From: Marinomonas piezotolerans
Lineage (GTDB): Bacteria; Pseudomonadota; Gammaproteobacteria; Pseudomonadales; Marinomonadaceae
Assembly (NCBI RefSeq): GCF_003362755.1
Contig: NZ_QKRA01000005.1
Coordinates: 62,001 to 126,000 of the forward strand
Reading direction: 5' to 3'
DNA length: 64,000 bases
Shown here: positions 18,454 to 27,936 of the stretch, piece after piece
Position numbering within the stretch: the first letter of the stretch is position 1
Layout: every line of letters starts with the position of its first letter
Notes under the pieces: generated by a model
Databases searched by the model: none
Told to the model about the DNA's origin: nothing
The model's input: only the letters and a program-made list of their open reading frames with translations
Program-made: the position numbers and the translations under genes

Positions 18454-21144
18454 CTATAAATCAGAGTCTGGTTCATTATTTTCGGGGGCGTTTTCAGTGA
18501 CCTCGGCGTTATCTAAATCAACCTCCCCTTCGCTATCAGCAAGCTCAGCATCATCGTCTTCAACAACTCGCTCAACTCCCACAAGCTTTTCTTCATTCGA
18601 AAGACGAATCAAGGTAACACCTTGCGTATTTCGACCCTGACACGATATCTCAGAAACACGAGTCCTGACCAAGGTTCCCATATCAGTTATTAGGATCACT
18701 TCATCATTGTCTTCAACTTGCGTGGCACCGACTACAGGGCCATTACGATCGGATACTTGGATACCAATAACACCTTGTCCACCTCGACCGTAAACAGGAA
18801 ATTCATTAATCATGGTGCGCTTACCGTAACCGTTCTCACATGCCATAAGAACAGCGGTTTCAATATCAGCACTAGGCACAATTAAAGAAACAACTTTAGC
18901 TTCTTCCGCCAGCCTAATGCCTCGAACACCGGCAGCCGTACGCCCCATTGGTCGAACATCCGTTTCTTTGAATCGAATCGTCTTACCAGAGCTGGATACA
19001 AGCATGATGTCATCATTGCCGGAGGTTTGCGCAACCCCAACCAACGCATCGGTTTCATCCAATTTCAGCGCTATCAGGCCACTTGAACGAGGACGAGCAA
19101 AGTGCTCCATAGCTGTTTTCTTCACCGTACCGTTTGCGGTAGCCATAAAGATGTAACTGCTTGCAGCAACGTCTTCAGCATCTTCCAATTCAACATCAGC
19201 GTCATTATCAACATCTGTTTTTTCAGGTGCGGTAAGTGGCAACAATGCCGATATGTGCTCACCTTCAGCCAATGGTAAAAGATTTACAATCGGACGCCCT
19301 TTGGAAGCGCGACTGCCAACAGGTATTTCGAATACACGCAACCAATAGACTTTACCGAAGTTACTAAACAGCATGACGGTATCATGACTACTTGTGACCA
19401 ATAGGTGACTAATGTGATCTTCATCCTTCATTCCAGACGCTGACTTACCTCGTCCACCCCGGCGCTGTGCTTTGTATTCTTCTAATGGCTGAGTTTTCGC
19501 ATAGCCCGTATCCGAAATAGTAACAACCATTGGTGCTTCGTCTATTAAATCAGCAATCGTTAAATCTTGCTTAGATGTCAATATTTCCGTACGACGCACG
19601 TCACCAAACTGATCTCGAGCATCCTCAAGCTCGTCGCGGATAACTTCCATCAGACGATCAGGGTTGCCAAGAATTTCAAGCAGCTCAGCGATGGTCTCAA
19701 TAAGAGCTTTATATTCACCAAGAAGCTTCTCGTGCTCTAGCCCCGTCAAACGATGCAAACGCAAATCAAGAATCGCTTGGGCCTGCTCTGGAGACAATCG
19801 GTACACTCCGTCGTTGAAACCATATGCTGGGTCGAGATCATCGGGGCGGCAAGCATCGGCGCCCGCACGCTCAAGCATTGCATTCACATTGCCTGGTTCC
19901 CAGTTTTCTGCAATTAGTTTCTCTTTCGCTTCGGCAGAGGTTGGAGATTGACGGATTAGCTCAATTACTCGCTCAATATTAGCAAGAGATACTGCCAAAC
20001 CTTCTAGTACATGACCTCGCTCACGCGCTTTACGCAGTTCATAGATTGTTCTGCGAGTCACAACTTCACGGCGGTGCTTCACGAAACATTCAAGAATCTG
20101 CTTGATGTTCAAAAGTTCAGGGCGGCCATCAACTAGGGCAACCATGTTGATCCCGAACACACTCTGAAGCTGTGTCTGTGTAAAGATATTGTTTACTACG
20201 ACATCTGGGTTTTCGCCTCGTCGAAGCTCAATAACGATACGCATACCATCTTTATCCGACTCGTCGCGGAGCTCGCTAATGCCTTCTAATTTTTTCTCTT
20301 TCACCAGCTCAGCAATTTTCTCAATCACTTTAGCCTTGTTTAGTTGATATGGGATCTCGGTAAAGACAATCGCTTGGCGATTCCCTTTATCCATATCTTC
20401 TACGTGGTGTCGAGCACGCATGTAGATGCGGCCACGGCCAGTTTTGTAAGCTTCCACAATACCAGCACGCCCATTAATGAACGCACCCGTTGGAAAATCA
20501 GGGCCAGGAATAAACTCCATCAGTTCATCGATGGTAATGTCTGGATTGTCGATAACATTTAAGCAACCATCAATCACCTCACCCAAATTGTGGGGGGGAA
20601 TGTTAGTTGCCATACCCACAGCAATACCTGCCGAGCCATTAATCAAAAGGCCAGGTATACGTGTAGGCAAAACTTCAGGCATGAATTCTGTGCCATCGTA
20701 GTTGGGCACAAAGTCAACAGTCTCTTTTTCTAGGTCCATCAGCATATGGTGCGACATGCGCGCCATACGGATCTCGGTATAACGCATAGCTGCTGCGCTA
20801 TCACCATCTACGGAACCAAAGTTACCTTGACCATCAACTAAGGTGTAGCGCATCGAAAAAGGCTGCGCCATACGTACAATTGTTTCGTAAACTGCCGAAT
20901 CACCATGTGGGTGATATTTACCTATCACATCACCAACAATACGTGCGGATTTTTTATAGGGCTTATTCCAGTCATTCTTAAGCTCGTTCATTGCGTACAG
21001 AACTCGACGGTGAACTGGCTTCAGTCCATCTCGCACATCTGGCAACGCACGACCCACTATTACGCTCATTGCGTAGTCAAGATAAGAACCTTTCAGCTCA
21101 TTTTCGATACTGACGGGAATAATTTCTTTGGCTAATTCACCCAT
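18454..21144 (-). CDS. gyrA: DNA gyrase subunit A
   Basis: An 896-residue type II topoisomerase subunit that cuts and rejoins DNA during negative supercoiling. Catalytic Tyr122 is in [10 protein letters not shown]. The quinolone-resistance region reads [10 protein letters not shown], so Ser83 is wild type; Glu87 is a natural variant in other genera. The C-terminal six-bladed pinwheel has the GyrA box QRRGGRG and an acidic insert before a strongly acidic tail of about 30 residues. The gene stands alone between a terminator and its own promoter. Confidence 0.98.
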   Translation of the reverse strand: MGELAKEIIPVSIENELKGSYLDYAMSVIVGRALPDVRDGLKPVHRRVLYAMNELKNDWNKPYKKSARIVGDVIGKYHPHGDSAVYETIVRMAQPFSMRYTLVDGQGNFGSVDGDSAAAMRYTEIRMARMSHHMLMDLEKETVDFVPNYDGTEFMPEVLPTRIPGLLINGSAGIAVGMATNIPPHNLGEVIDGCLNVIDNPDITIDELMEFIPGPDFPTGAFINGRAGIVEAYKTGRGRIYMRARHHVEDMDKGNRQAIVFTEIPYQLNKAKVIEKIAELVKEKKLEGISELRDESDKDGMRIVIELRRGENPDVVVNNIFTQTQLQSVFGINMVALVDGRPELLNIKQILECFVKHRREVVTRRTIYELRKARERGHVLEGLAVSLANIERVIELIRQSPTSAEAKEKLIAENWEPGNVNAMLERAGADACRPDDLDPAYGFNDGVYRLSPEQAQAILDLRLHRLTGLEHEKLLGEYKALIETIAELLEILGNPDRLMEVIRDELEDARDQFGDVRRTEILTSKQDLTIADLIDEAPMVVTISDTGYAKTQPLEEYKAQRRGGRGKSASGMKDEDHISHLLVTSSHDTVMLFSNFGKVYWLRVFEIPVGSRASKGRPIVNLLPLAEGEHISALLPLTAPEKTDVDNDADVELEDAEDVAASSYIFMATANGTVKKTAMEHFARPRSSGLIALKLDETDALVGVAQTSGNDDIMLVSSSGKTIRFKETDVRPMGRTAAGVRGIRLAEEAKVVSLIVPSADIETAVLMACENGYGKRTMINEFPVYGRGGQGVIGIQVSDRNGPVVGATQVEDNDEVILITDMGTLVRTRVSEISCQGRNTQGVTLIRLSNEEKLVGVERVVEDDDAELADSEGEVDLDNAEVTENAPENNEPDSDL

Positions 21145-21229
21145 AGATACGACCGTTCCTTATGTTTGGAGCGCGTTATGCTCGTCATGAAAGGTCGAGC
21201 GACTCCGACCATCTTTTTGTAAGCGCGGC

Positions 21230-21235
21230 ATTATA
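21230..21235 (-). promoter_or_regulatory. gyrA promoter, extended -10
   Basis: The minus strand reads TGGTATAAT, a perfect -10 hexamer with the TG extension. No good -35 is found at 16-18 bases, which is normal for extended -10 promoters. Gyrase promoters in other bacteria respond to loss of supercoiling through the -10 region. Confidence 0.65.
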
Positions 21236-21393
21236 CCACAACCATTTGTCGAACACCCATCCTCTAATACCTTTTATTGTACGCCAACTGAGCCACACCC
21301 CCACCTCTTGATACCCCTCTAAACCGACTTCAAATGAGAGCTCACCAAAATCAAGACTTAGTGAAAAAGCGACGATAATAATGACGCTTTAGT

Positions 21394-21421
21394 TTGTGGG
21401 TATATCTATTATCTATATAAT
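21394..21421 (+). promoter_or_regulatory. ubiG promoter
   Basis: A TTGTGG (-35) and TATAAT (-10) are spaced by 16 bases, with the -10 at 21416-21421. It lies about 90 bases before the ubiG start codon. Confidence 0.6.
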
Positions 21422-21511
21422 GCAAGTCATCCAATTCGCAGCAAAGTATCGAATAACAAAGGTAACTAACAACCTTTATGCTGCAACCACAGATTTAATT
21501 AGGAAACCAAT

Positions 21512-22240
21512 ATGACCACCAAGCAATCACATACAGCCAACGTTGACTTAGATGAAGTTGCAAAATTTGAGGCGCTAGCAAGTCGCTGGTGGGACAAGAA
21601 CAGTGAATTTAAACCACTTCATGACATCAACCCACTGCGCGCCAACTACATCAACGATCGCGCACAATTGAATGGAAAAAAAGTCATTGACGTTGGCTGT
21701 GGCGGTGGAATTTTATCCGAGGCACTTGCTCAAATGGGAGCCTCGGTGAAAGGGATCGATATGGGTGAAGCGCCTCTCGGAGTGGCCAGATTACACCTTG
21801 AAGAAAGCAAACTCGAAATCGATTACGAACGCATTACTGCTGAAGAAATCGCAGATCGTGAAGCTGCTCAATACGATGTTGTTACATGCCTAGAAATGCT
21901 TGAACATGTTCCTGACCCAGCATCTGTCATTCAAGCTTGCATGAAACTCTGCAAACCGGGTGGACACATTTTCTTTTCTACGATAAACCGCAACCCGAAA
22001 GCTTACCTCTTCGCCATTGTCGGAGCTGAATATATTTTGCGAATGCTACCTAAAGGCACCCACGATTACGCAAAATTTATCCAACCATCCGAGCTTAGTG
22101 GCTTTGCTCGGGAAGCAGGACTAGAGCTGATTCACATGACAGGGCTAACTTATAACCCATTAACCAAAGTTTACAAGCTTAACGAACGTGATGTTTCTGT
22201 GAATTACATGATGCACACACAAAAACCAGAAATACGCTAG
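21512..22240 (+). CDS. ubiG: Ubiquinone biosynthesis O-methyltransferase UbiG
   Basis: A 242-residue class I methyltransferase that performs both O-methylations in ubiquinone synthesis. The opening [18 protein letters not shown] is typical. The SAM-binding motif is [16 protein letters not shown] at about residues 59-74. [10 protein letters not shown] and [16 protein letters not shown] follow in the right order. It is followed after ten bases by the yciK-like reductase. Pseudomonas has a mupP phosphatase gene between these two; it is missing here. Confidence 0.96.
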   Translation: MTTKQSHTANVDLDEVAKFEALASRWWDKNSEFKPLHDINPLRANYINDRAQLNGKKVIDVGCGGGILSEALAQMGASVKGIDMGEAPLGVARLHLEESKLEIDYERITAEEIADREAAQYDVVTCLEMLEHVPDPASVIQACMKLCKPGGHIFFSTINRNPKAYLFAIVGAEYILRMLPKGTHDYAKFIQPSELSGFAREAGLELIHMTGLTYNPLTKVYKLNERDVSVNYMMHTQKPEIR

Positions 22241-22250
22241 GAGGCACTCA

Positions 22251-22997
22251 ATGCTAGATTACCAAGCCCTGAAAGATTGCTTAAAAGACAAAGTCATTCT
22301 TGTGACCGGCGCAGGCGATGGCATTGGTAAGGAGGCCGCCCTCACCTATGCGGCTCATGGTGCCACCGTTATTTTGCTGGGCCGAACAACCAAAAAACTG
22401 GAAACCGTATACGATACCATTGATAGCGCGGGTTACCCTCAGGCGGCAATTGTCCCACTAAACCTAGATACAGCTGTCGAGCATGATTATGTCGAGCTCG
22501 CAAACACCATTCAAAAAGAATTCGGCCGCCTCGATGGAATCCTACATAACGCCAGTATTTTAGGCGCTCGAACACCACTGGCTAACTTTGATCCCAGTAC
22601 ATTTGAGCAAGTCATGCGCATAAATGTGAGCGCTCAGTTTTTACTCAACCAAGCACTCATTCCGCTACTACAAGAAGCACCTAACGGCTCTATCATATTC
22701 ACTACCTCAAGTGTAGGGCGCAAAGCACGAGCTTACTGGGGCGCCTATGCGGTATCCAAGTTTGCCACCGAAGCCATGATGCAACTGCTCGCTGATGAAC
22801 TAGAAAACATATCCAATATCAGAGTAAACGCCATTAACCCTGGTGCCACACGAACTAACATGAGAGCGTTTGCCTACCCAGCGGAAGACCCAAACACACT
22901 CAAAACGCCAGCCGACTTAATGCCTCTGTATCTTTACCTGATGTCCGACGATAGTCACCAATTAAATGGTCAATCGATTGACGCACAACCCAAATAG
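22251..22997 (+). CDS. yciK: YciK-type short-chain dehydrogenase
   Basis: A 248-residue Rossmann-fold reductase. The NAD(P) loop is TGAGDGIG near residue 20, the HNAS block lies at about residue 100, and catalytic Ser-Tyr-Lys are in TTSSVGRKA and YAVSK. The pattern and its place after ubiG match YciK proteins, whose substrate is unknown. A GGAGG ribosome-binding site stands before the ATG. The protein ends with an ordinary SDR tail (DAQPK). Confidence 0.9.
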   Translation: MLDYQALKDCLKDKVILVTGAGDGIGKEAALTYAAHGATVILLGRTTKKLETVYDTIDSAGYPQAAIVPLNLDTAVEHDYVELANTIQKEFGRLDGILHNASILGARTPLANFDPSTFEQVMRINVSAQFLLNQALIPLLQEAPNGSIIFTTSSVGRKARAYWGAYAVSKFATEAMMQLLADELENISNIRVNAINPGATRTNMRAFAYPAEDPNTLKTPADLMPLYLYLMSDDSHQLNGQSIDAQPK

Positions 22998-23009
22998 CAC
23001 CATAAAAAA

Positions 23010-23077
23010 CTAAGGTTGCACTGCATCATGAGTTCGAGCTAACCTGAACTCATGATGCAAATTATACGCAACCTTAG
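23010..23077. repeat. Two-part inverted repeat covering the start codon of the M16 peptidase gene
   Basis: A 13-base perfect inverted repeat, GCATCATGAGTTC at 23023-23035 and its complement at 23046-23058, has a ten-base loop. It is enclosed by a second ten-base perfect pair, CTAAGGTTGC at 23010-23019 and GCAACCTTAG at 23068-23077. The ATG ATG start at 23052 lies inside the right inner arm, and the right outer arm is codons 6-9. No T run follows, so it is not a normal terminator. As RNA it would bury the translation start. Confidence 0.9.
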
Positions 23078-25898
23078 AACAATCTTCATTTTTCTAGGTG
23101 TTTGCTTGAGCCAAACACTCATGCAATCATCCATAGCAGCCACCTCTATGCAGATCATTCCCGGCGAAAGCCAAACAAGCCTATCTAAGTACGCACACGT
23201 CACACTTTCAAATGAACTTGCGGTCATTCTCGTATCCGATCCCAAAGCTGAGCGATTCGCAGCCGCCCTCGCAGTAAACGCAGGCAACTTTCAAGACCCC
23301 GACGAACACCCAGGCATCGCTCACCTATTGGAGCACATGCTATTTTTGGGAACCAAAAAATACCCTGAAGCGAACAGTTATCAAGCATACATTCGGCAAC
23401 ACGGTGGCTCGCACAACGCTTTCACCAGCAGCCAAGAAACAAATTACTACTTTGACGTATTACCCGACGCCTACCCAGAAGCGCTTGACCGCTTTGCGCA
23501 GTTTTTCATCGCTCCCACACTTGATCCAAATTACATTGCTAGAGAAATCAATGCTGTAGACTCTGAATACCGAGCTAAATTAAATGACGAAACTCGTCGC
23601 AGCAATGAAGCCTTCAAAACACTCATTAACGAAAACCATCCAAGCAGCCGCTTTACCGTCGGCAATTTAGATACCTTAGGGAACATGCCTACGGATACTC
23701 TAAAGGCTCGCCTGCAAGGCTTTTATGACAACTTCTACACCCCGGACAACATGACCCTAGTATTGGTCGCCAACAAACCATTGAAGACCTTGGAGACTTA
23801 CGCAAGAACCTATTTTTCAGACATCCCCCTACGCAAGCACACACAGAAAGCTGAGTTACCTGTATTAGTACAAGCCCCCCATAAAATACAAGTCTTTCAA
23901 ACAGACACTGAAAAGAGCCTTCTGTCTTTATCATTCCCTATCCCAAGTCAAATCCAAAACTATGCCACTCAACCGACGCGCTATATAAGCTACGTTTTAG
24001 GGGATGAATCAAAGAACTCACTCTTCTCAGATTTGAAAACAAAGAATTGGGCGCAATCCCTACATACCGGGATCACGAAAGACGATGGCAACAATGCGCT
24101 ATTTAAACTTACCATTAGACTTACTGACGAAGGCGTTACTCATCGAAATGAAGTGGTTGCTCGAGTTTTCAAAGCAATAGATAATCTAAAGCAAACCGAC
24201 ATTAACCCTGCATACATAAAAGAAACACGTACACTAAGCCAACTTAACTTTGCTTACCATGACTATGTACCACCAATGCACCTTGCCCAACTACTCGCAT
24301 CCAGATCTAGAGTCGTCTCCCCAAACCAACTCTTAGAAAGCTTTAGAATAACTGGTGATGCAAAGGAAAAAGACATTGAACTGCTACTTAAACAGTTATC
24401 AAAAAAGCGGGTACTTGTGCAATGGCAACACCCTAGCATTTCACCTGACGAATGGGCAGCAGCCCCTCTTAAATGGCAAGTAGAACCGTTATATCAAGGC
24501 AAATATGCCAATGCCAATCTCAGCGAAAAGTGGGATAACGAAGTGGCACAGGACTTACCCAATAACTACGGCCAACCAAAAGAAAATCCGTACATTCCCG
24601 ATAATTTAGCTATAACAAACCATAGCGATGCATCTCCAATACATATCGTAAACACACCTAAACTCGATTTCTGGCACAAAACCAATAGTCAGTTCAAAAA
24701 GCCAACAGGTATGATTTTCGGGTATCTGGGATGCACACAAAACGACTCAGCACGTGACAAATTGTTGCTTCAGCTTTGGGCGATACTTTTTACAGATGCG
24801 ATGAGTGAAAGTTCTTACCAACCCTACAATGCCGGCCTAAATTTTAGCTTATATGCACATAAAAATGGGTTAACCTTACGCACAAGTGGATACACTGATA
24901 AGCAAATGGTTTTTTTCAAAGACTTACTAAATGAATTATTAGCATTTAGAGCGGAACCAGAGCGACTCACGGTTGCCAAGCAAGAAATCCTGAAAAATTT
25001 AAACAATCTAGATAACCAACCGCCCCATGCCTTGGCACGCCATTACTTTTCAAAAGCTACCACGCTTGGCAACTCAACGCGGGACGCCATTCAAAATCAT
25101 CTTATTAGCGTTACCGCAGATGAAATCAACCAATTCATTCAAAAACACATCCAACGATTTCGTTACATCGGCTACGTGACAGGAAACTTTGAACGACAAG
25201 AATCGGAAAAGCTCGCCAACACACTACAAAACACTCTTTCTAATCGATTAAGTGAGCATCAATATCAAACGGTAAAAGTAAAATCACTTGCGCCGAATGG
25301 TCGTTACGTCTACCAATTTAATACTCGTAGCTCTGACAGTGTCGTTCTATATAGCTTGATTTCAACGGATGGTAACAACGCCGACCATGTCGAACGCTCT
25401 TACTTTCGGATACTAGTACAGCTACTCAGCCCACGCTTTTACAACGAGTTTCGCACCGAGAAGCAATATGGCTATATTGTCGGAGTTACTAACCAAACCA
25501 TTGATCAAACTCCAGCAATCGGCTTTCTGGTGCAATCGCCTAATACCGACAGCGATACGCTTATATCGGAAATTGGACGCTTCTTGGAAGAAAATAGCGA
25601 ATGGGGTAATAGACTTTCAGATCAAGAGTTTGAGCAGGCTCGCAGTGCAGTACTCTCTCAATTTTCCCTGACACCAAAAACTCTTCGCGAAAGCGCATTA
25701 GAAGAATGGCCCCATATTGTTGAACCTGAGCATAATTTTAACGATAGAGAAACTTGGATTAAAACACTTAAAACGCTGTCAAAAGATGACTTTATCGTCT
25801 TTATCGAAAACAAAATAGAACACAATCAGGCCGCCAGAGTTGTCACCACCAATCAATGGCAAGACACCACTAACTGGCAGCAACTTTCGATTCAATAA
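23052..25898 (+). CDS. Secreted M16 family zinc metallopeptidase (protease III / insulinase type)
   Basis: A 948-residue protein with a signal peptide (about residues 1-30), so it probably acts in the periplasm. The inverted zinc motif is H91-L-L-E94-H95, with the downstream glutamate expected in EINAVDSEYRAKLNDE. Length and the four-lobed layout agree with pitrilysin/insulysin (PtrA-like) enzymes, which degrade peptides small enough to enter the chamber. The C-terminal half keeps the YGYIVGV segment. It stands alone and faces the next gene tail to tail. I see no Shine-Dalgarno sequence, and the start codon is inside the inverted repeat above. Confidence 0.9.
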   Translation: MMQIIRNLRTIFIFLGVCLSQTLMQSSIAATSMQIIPGESQTSLSKYAHVTLSNELAVILVSDPKAERFAAALAVNAGNFQDPDEHPGIAHLLEHMLFLGTKKYPEANSYQAYIRQHGGSHNAFTSSQETNYYFDVLPDAYPEALDRFAQFFIAPTLDPNYIAREINAVDSEYRAKLNDETRRSNEAFKTLINENHPSSRFTVGNLDTLGNMPTDTLKARLQGFYDNFYTPDNMTLVLVANKPLKTLETYARTYFSDIPLRKHTQKAELPVLVQAPHKIQVFQTDTEKSLLSLSFPIPSQIQNYATQPTRYISYVLGDESKNSLFSDLKTKNWAQSLHTGITKDDGNNALFKLTIRLTDEGVTHRNEVVARVFKAIDNLKQTDINPAYIKETRTLSQLNFAYHDYVPPMHLAQLLASRSRVVSPNQLLESFRITGDAKEKDIELLLKQLSKKRVLVQWQHPSISPDEWAAAPLKWQVEPLYQGKYANANLSEKWDNEVAQDLPNNYGQPKENPYIPDNLAITNHSDASPIHIVNTPKLDFWHKTNSQFKKPTGMIFGYLGCTQNDSARDKLLLQLWAILFTDAMSESSYQPYNAGLNFSLYAHKNGLTLRTSGYTDKQMVFFKDLLNELLAFRAEPERLTVAKQEILKNLNNLDNQPPHALARHYFSKATTLGNSTRDAIQNHLISVTADEINQFIQKHIQRFRYIGYVTGNFERQESEKLANTLQNTLSNRLSEHQYQTVKVKSLAPNGRYVYQFNTRSSDSVVLYSLISTDGNNADHVERSYFRILVQLLSPRFYNEFRTEKQYGYIVGVTNQTIDQTPAIGFLVQSPNTDSDTLISEIGRFLEENSEWGNRLSDQEFEQARSAVLSQFSLTPKTLRESALEEWPHIVEPEHNFNDRETWIKTLKTLSKDDFIVFIENKIEHNQAARVVTTNQWQDTTNWQQLSIQ

Positions 25899-25908
25899 CA
25901 AAGAGCAA

Positions 25909-26505
25909 TTACCCGCCAATTAACTGCTCAAGCTTTTGCTCATCCGTCATTTCCGCTTGATTCGGTGGGCTTTCAGGCGCCACTTGAGGCGCAGGCTCAC
26001 CAAAGACGCGATTACCTGGTGTTACTTCTGTAAACTCACCTTCGCTCGGCTCAACTGATTCTTCTGGATTTAGTGCCTGCTGGTCTGCATTCAGCTTATC
26101 AAGCTGATCACCAAAAATACCCACCTCAGGCATCATATTTAGACGACGCTGCTGAATCTCCTCCGGAATGTTCCCTGTAAACAACACCGTAAACGGCGCG
26201 TCACGTGTCCTTCGATTCACCTCGTCATAGATTTCCTGCTCTCGCTTGGCTAATGCCGATTCTTCTAGGTAGGAGGACTTATTCGCACTCGCCGACACAA
26301 CCATGTTAATAGTGGTATCCGGTTGAGGTTTCTCTGCAGGAATGATTGCAACCTCTTCTGGCGAACTGCGAACAACTTGATGTTGACCACGATAGACCTT
26401 ATTGCCATACAAAACATCAATCGTCTCCACTGATACGGTTTGAGCAATGGCTGAAGAAGCAAACATCGCTAGAGAGCTAACTAAAATCGATTTACAAAAA
26501 TACAT
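25909..26505 (-). CDS. Hypothetical periplasmic protein
   Basis: A 198-residue protein whose family I do not recognise. The ATG at 26505 has GGAGTGG six bases upstream and gives a clean signal peptide ending at ASSAIAQ; a GTG at 26529 is less likely. After the signal come a VETIDVLYGNKVYRGQHQVV segment, a helical charged middle (LAKREQEIYDEVNRRTRD), and a low-complexity, proline- and glutamate-rich C-terminal third. No Cys is seen in the mature part. It follows the fabV terminator and is tail to tail with the M16 gene. Confidence 0.75.
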   Translation of the reverse strand: MYFCKSILVSSLAMFASSAIAQTVSVETIDVLYGNKVYRGQHQVVRSSPEEVAIIPAEKPQPDTTINMVVSASANKSSYLEESALAKREQEIYDEVNRRTRDAPFTVLFTGNIPEEIQQRRLNMMPEVGIFGDQLDKLNADQQALNPEESVEPSEGEFTEVTPGNRVFGEPAPQVAPESPPNQAEMTDEQKLEQLIGG

Positions 26506-26544
26506 GAACCACTCCGAGACTCTAAACACTATAGAAGAATCTCA

Positions 26545-26576
26545 AAATAAAAAAAAGGAGGCTTTGTGCCTCCTTT
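26545..26576 (-). terminator. Rho-independent terminator after fabV
   Basis: On the minus strand a nine-base stem, AAAGGAGGC with GCCTCCTTT, has a five-base loop and continues into a run of nine T. It lies 25 bases after the fabV stop, between fabV and the periplasmic unknown gene. Confidence 0.92.
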
Positions 26577-26600
26577 GTTATCGACTAGGGTTCATTTTTC

Positions 26601-27803
26601 TTAAAGCGAAATGACATCAAACTCTACTTGGGGATCAACATCTGCTTCGTAATCGACCCCATCAATACCGAAACCAAACAACTTCAAAAACTCATCTTTG
26701 TATAATTGGTAATCTGTCGCGTCAAATAAATTAGCATCTGTTACTTGAGGCCACAACTCTCGGCATGCTTGCTGCACATCTTCACGCAGCTCCCAATCAT
26801 CAAGGCGCAGGCGATTTGCATCATCAACCAACTCTGCTGGCTTGTTGCCATTATACAAACGCTCAGCAAACAGACGGTAAACCTGATCCATACAACCTTC
26901 ATGCAAGCCTTTTTCTCGCATCACTTTAAAGACCATTGACAAATACAACGGCATGACAGGGATGGCCGAAGACGCTTGTGTTACAACGGATTTCAGTACT
27001 GCTACGTTAGCACCACCATTACGCTTAGCCAGCTCACCATCAATCGCTTTTGCTGCTCGATCTAAATCCTCTTTCGCCTTGCCTAGCGCGCCATGCCAAT
27101 AAATTGGCCAAGTGATATCAGAACCGATGTATGAATATGCAACGGTTCGCGCACCCTCTGCTAATACACCAGCTTCAGACAGCGCAGACATCCAAAGCTC
27201 CCAGTCTTCGCCACCCATAACAGTAACTGTTTGTTGGATTTCTTCTTCTGTAGCCGGCTCAATCTCTGCATCGATAATCACATCACGATTTGTATCAATC
27301 GCCGTAGAGCGGTATGGTTCGCCTATAGGTTTTAGAACAGATCGAATCACTTCTCCAGACTCCGGCATCTTACGAACTGGTGAGGCCAAAGAGTAAACTA
27401 CTAGATCGATTTCACCCAAATCTTCTTGAATTAACTGAATGACTTTGTCACGTGCTTCATTTGAGAACGCATCTCCGTTGATGCTTTTCGCGTAAAGCCC
27501 TGCTTCATGCGCAGCCTTATCAAACGCCGCAGCGTTGTACCAACCAGCAGTCCCCGGCTTCTTCTCTGTTGCAGGCTTCTCGAAAAATACACCAATTGTT
27601 GCGGCACCAGAACCAAATGCAGCGGCAATTCGAGACGACAGCCCATAACCACTGGATGAACCGATCACTAGGACCTTCTTTGGTCCATCTTTAATCTCGC
27701 CATTAGCTTTAGTTTTGGCAATCTGATCTAAGACGTTCTGTTCACAACCAATAGGGTGAGTGGTTGTACAGATAAATCCGCGAATTTTCGGCTTAATAAT
27801 CAT
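26601..27803 (-). CDS. fabV: NADH-dependent trans-2-enoyl-ACP/CoA reductase FabV
   Basis: A 400-residue enzyme doing the last step of each fatty-acid elongation round. The NADH-binding segment [17 protein letters not shown] is at about residues 48-64. The YX8K active site is Tyr236 and Lys245, the same numbers as in characterised FabV proteins. FabV is a long, monomeric type of enoyl reductase known to be little affected by triclosan. It stands alone, divergent from the glycosyltransferase gene, and ends at a strong terminator. Whether a FabI is also present cannot be seen here. Confidence 0.96.
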   Translation of the reverse strand: MIIKPKIRGFICTTTHPIGCEQNVLDQIAKTKANGEIKDGPKKVLVIGSSSGYGLSSRIAAAFGSGAATIGVFFEKPATEKKPGTAGWYNAAAFDKAAHEAGLYAKSINGDAFSNEARDKVIQLIQEDLGEIDLVVYSLASPVRKMPESGEVIRSVLKPIGEPYRSTAIDTNRDVIIDAEIEPATEEEIQQTVTVMGGEDWELWMSALSEAGVLAEGARTVAYSYIGSDITWPIYWHGALGKAKEDLDRAAKAIDGELAKRNGGANVAVLKSVVTQASSAIPVMPLYLSMVFKVMREKGLHEGCMDQVYRLFAERLYNGNKPAELVDDANRLRLDDWELREDVQQACRELWPQVTDANLFDATDYQLYKDEFLKLFGFGIDGVDYEADVDPQVEFDVISL

Positions 27804-27936
27804 AGTTAAGTCTCAACGTTATGTTTCGATAGCATGCTGTGTACTCCATCATGGGCACCAACACAAAGTTGCCGCACATGATACAATATCTCATTATCCT
27901 TGTCCCTTTTCTTTAACTTCCAAGACCTTACGCTTC

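Larger units (their letters stand above)
21145..21511. promoter_or_regulatory. Divergent gyrA / ubiG promoter region
   Basis: This 367-base gap separates the divergent gyrA and ubiG genes. The gyrA-side -10 lies at 21230-21235 and the ubiG-side -10 at 21416-21421. Between them I see no gene, repeat or operator that I can name. The gyrA side has a leader of about 80 bases. Confidence 0.6.

Noticed and set aside
20875-20910. GyrA Glu87 as a quinolone-resistance change
   Set aside because: Ser83 is wild type, and Glu at 87 is the natural residue in several gammaproteobacterial genera.
22998-23077. The large inverted repeat as terminator of ubiG-yciK
   Set aside because: No T run follows the stem in either direction, and it extends into the next coding sequence.
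27760-27936. 59-codon N-terminal extension of the glycosyltransferase
   Set aside because: It overlaps the fabV start and divergent promoter, has histidine- and cysteine-rich text unlike protein, and precedes a perfect Rossmann start.
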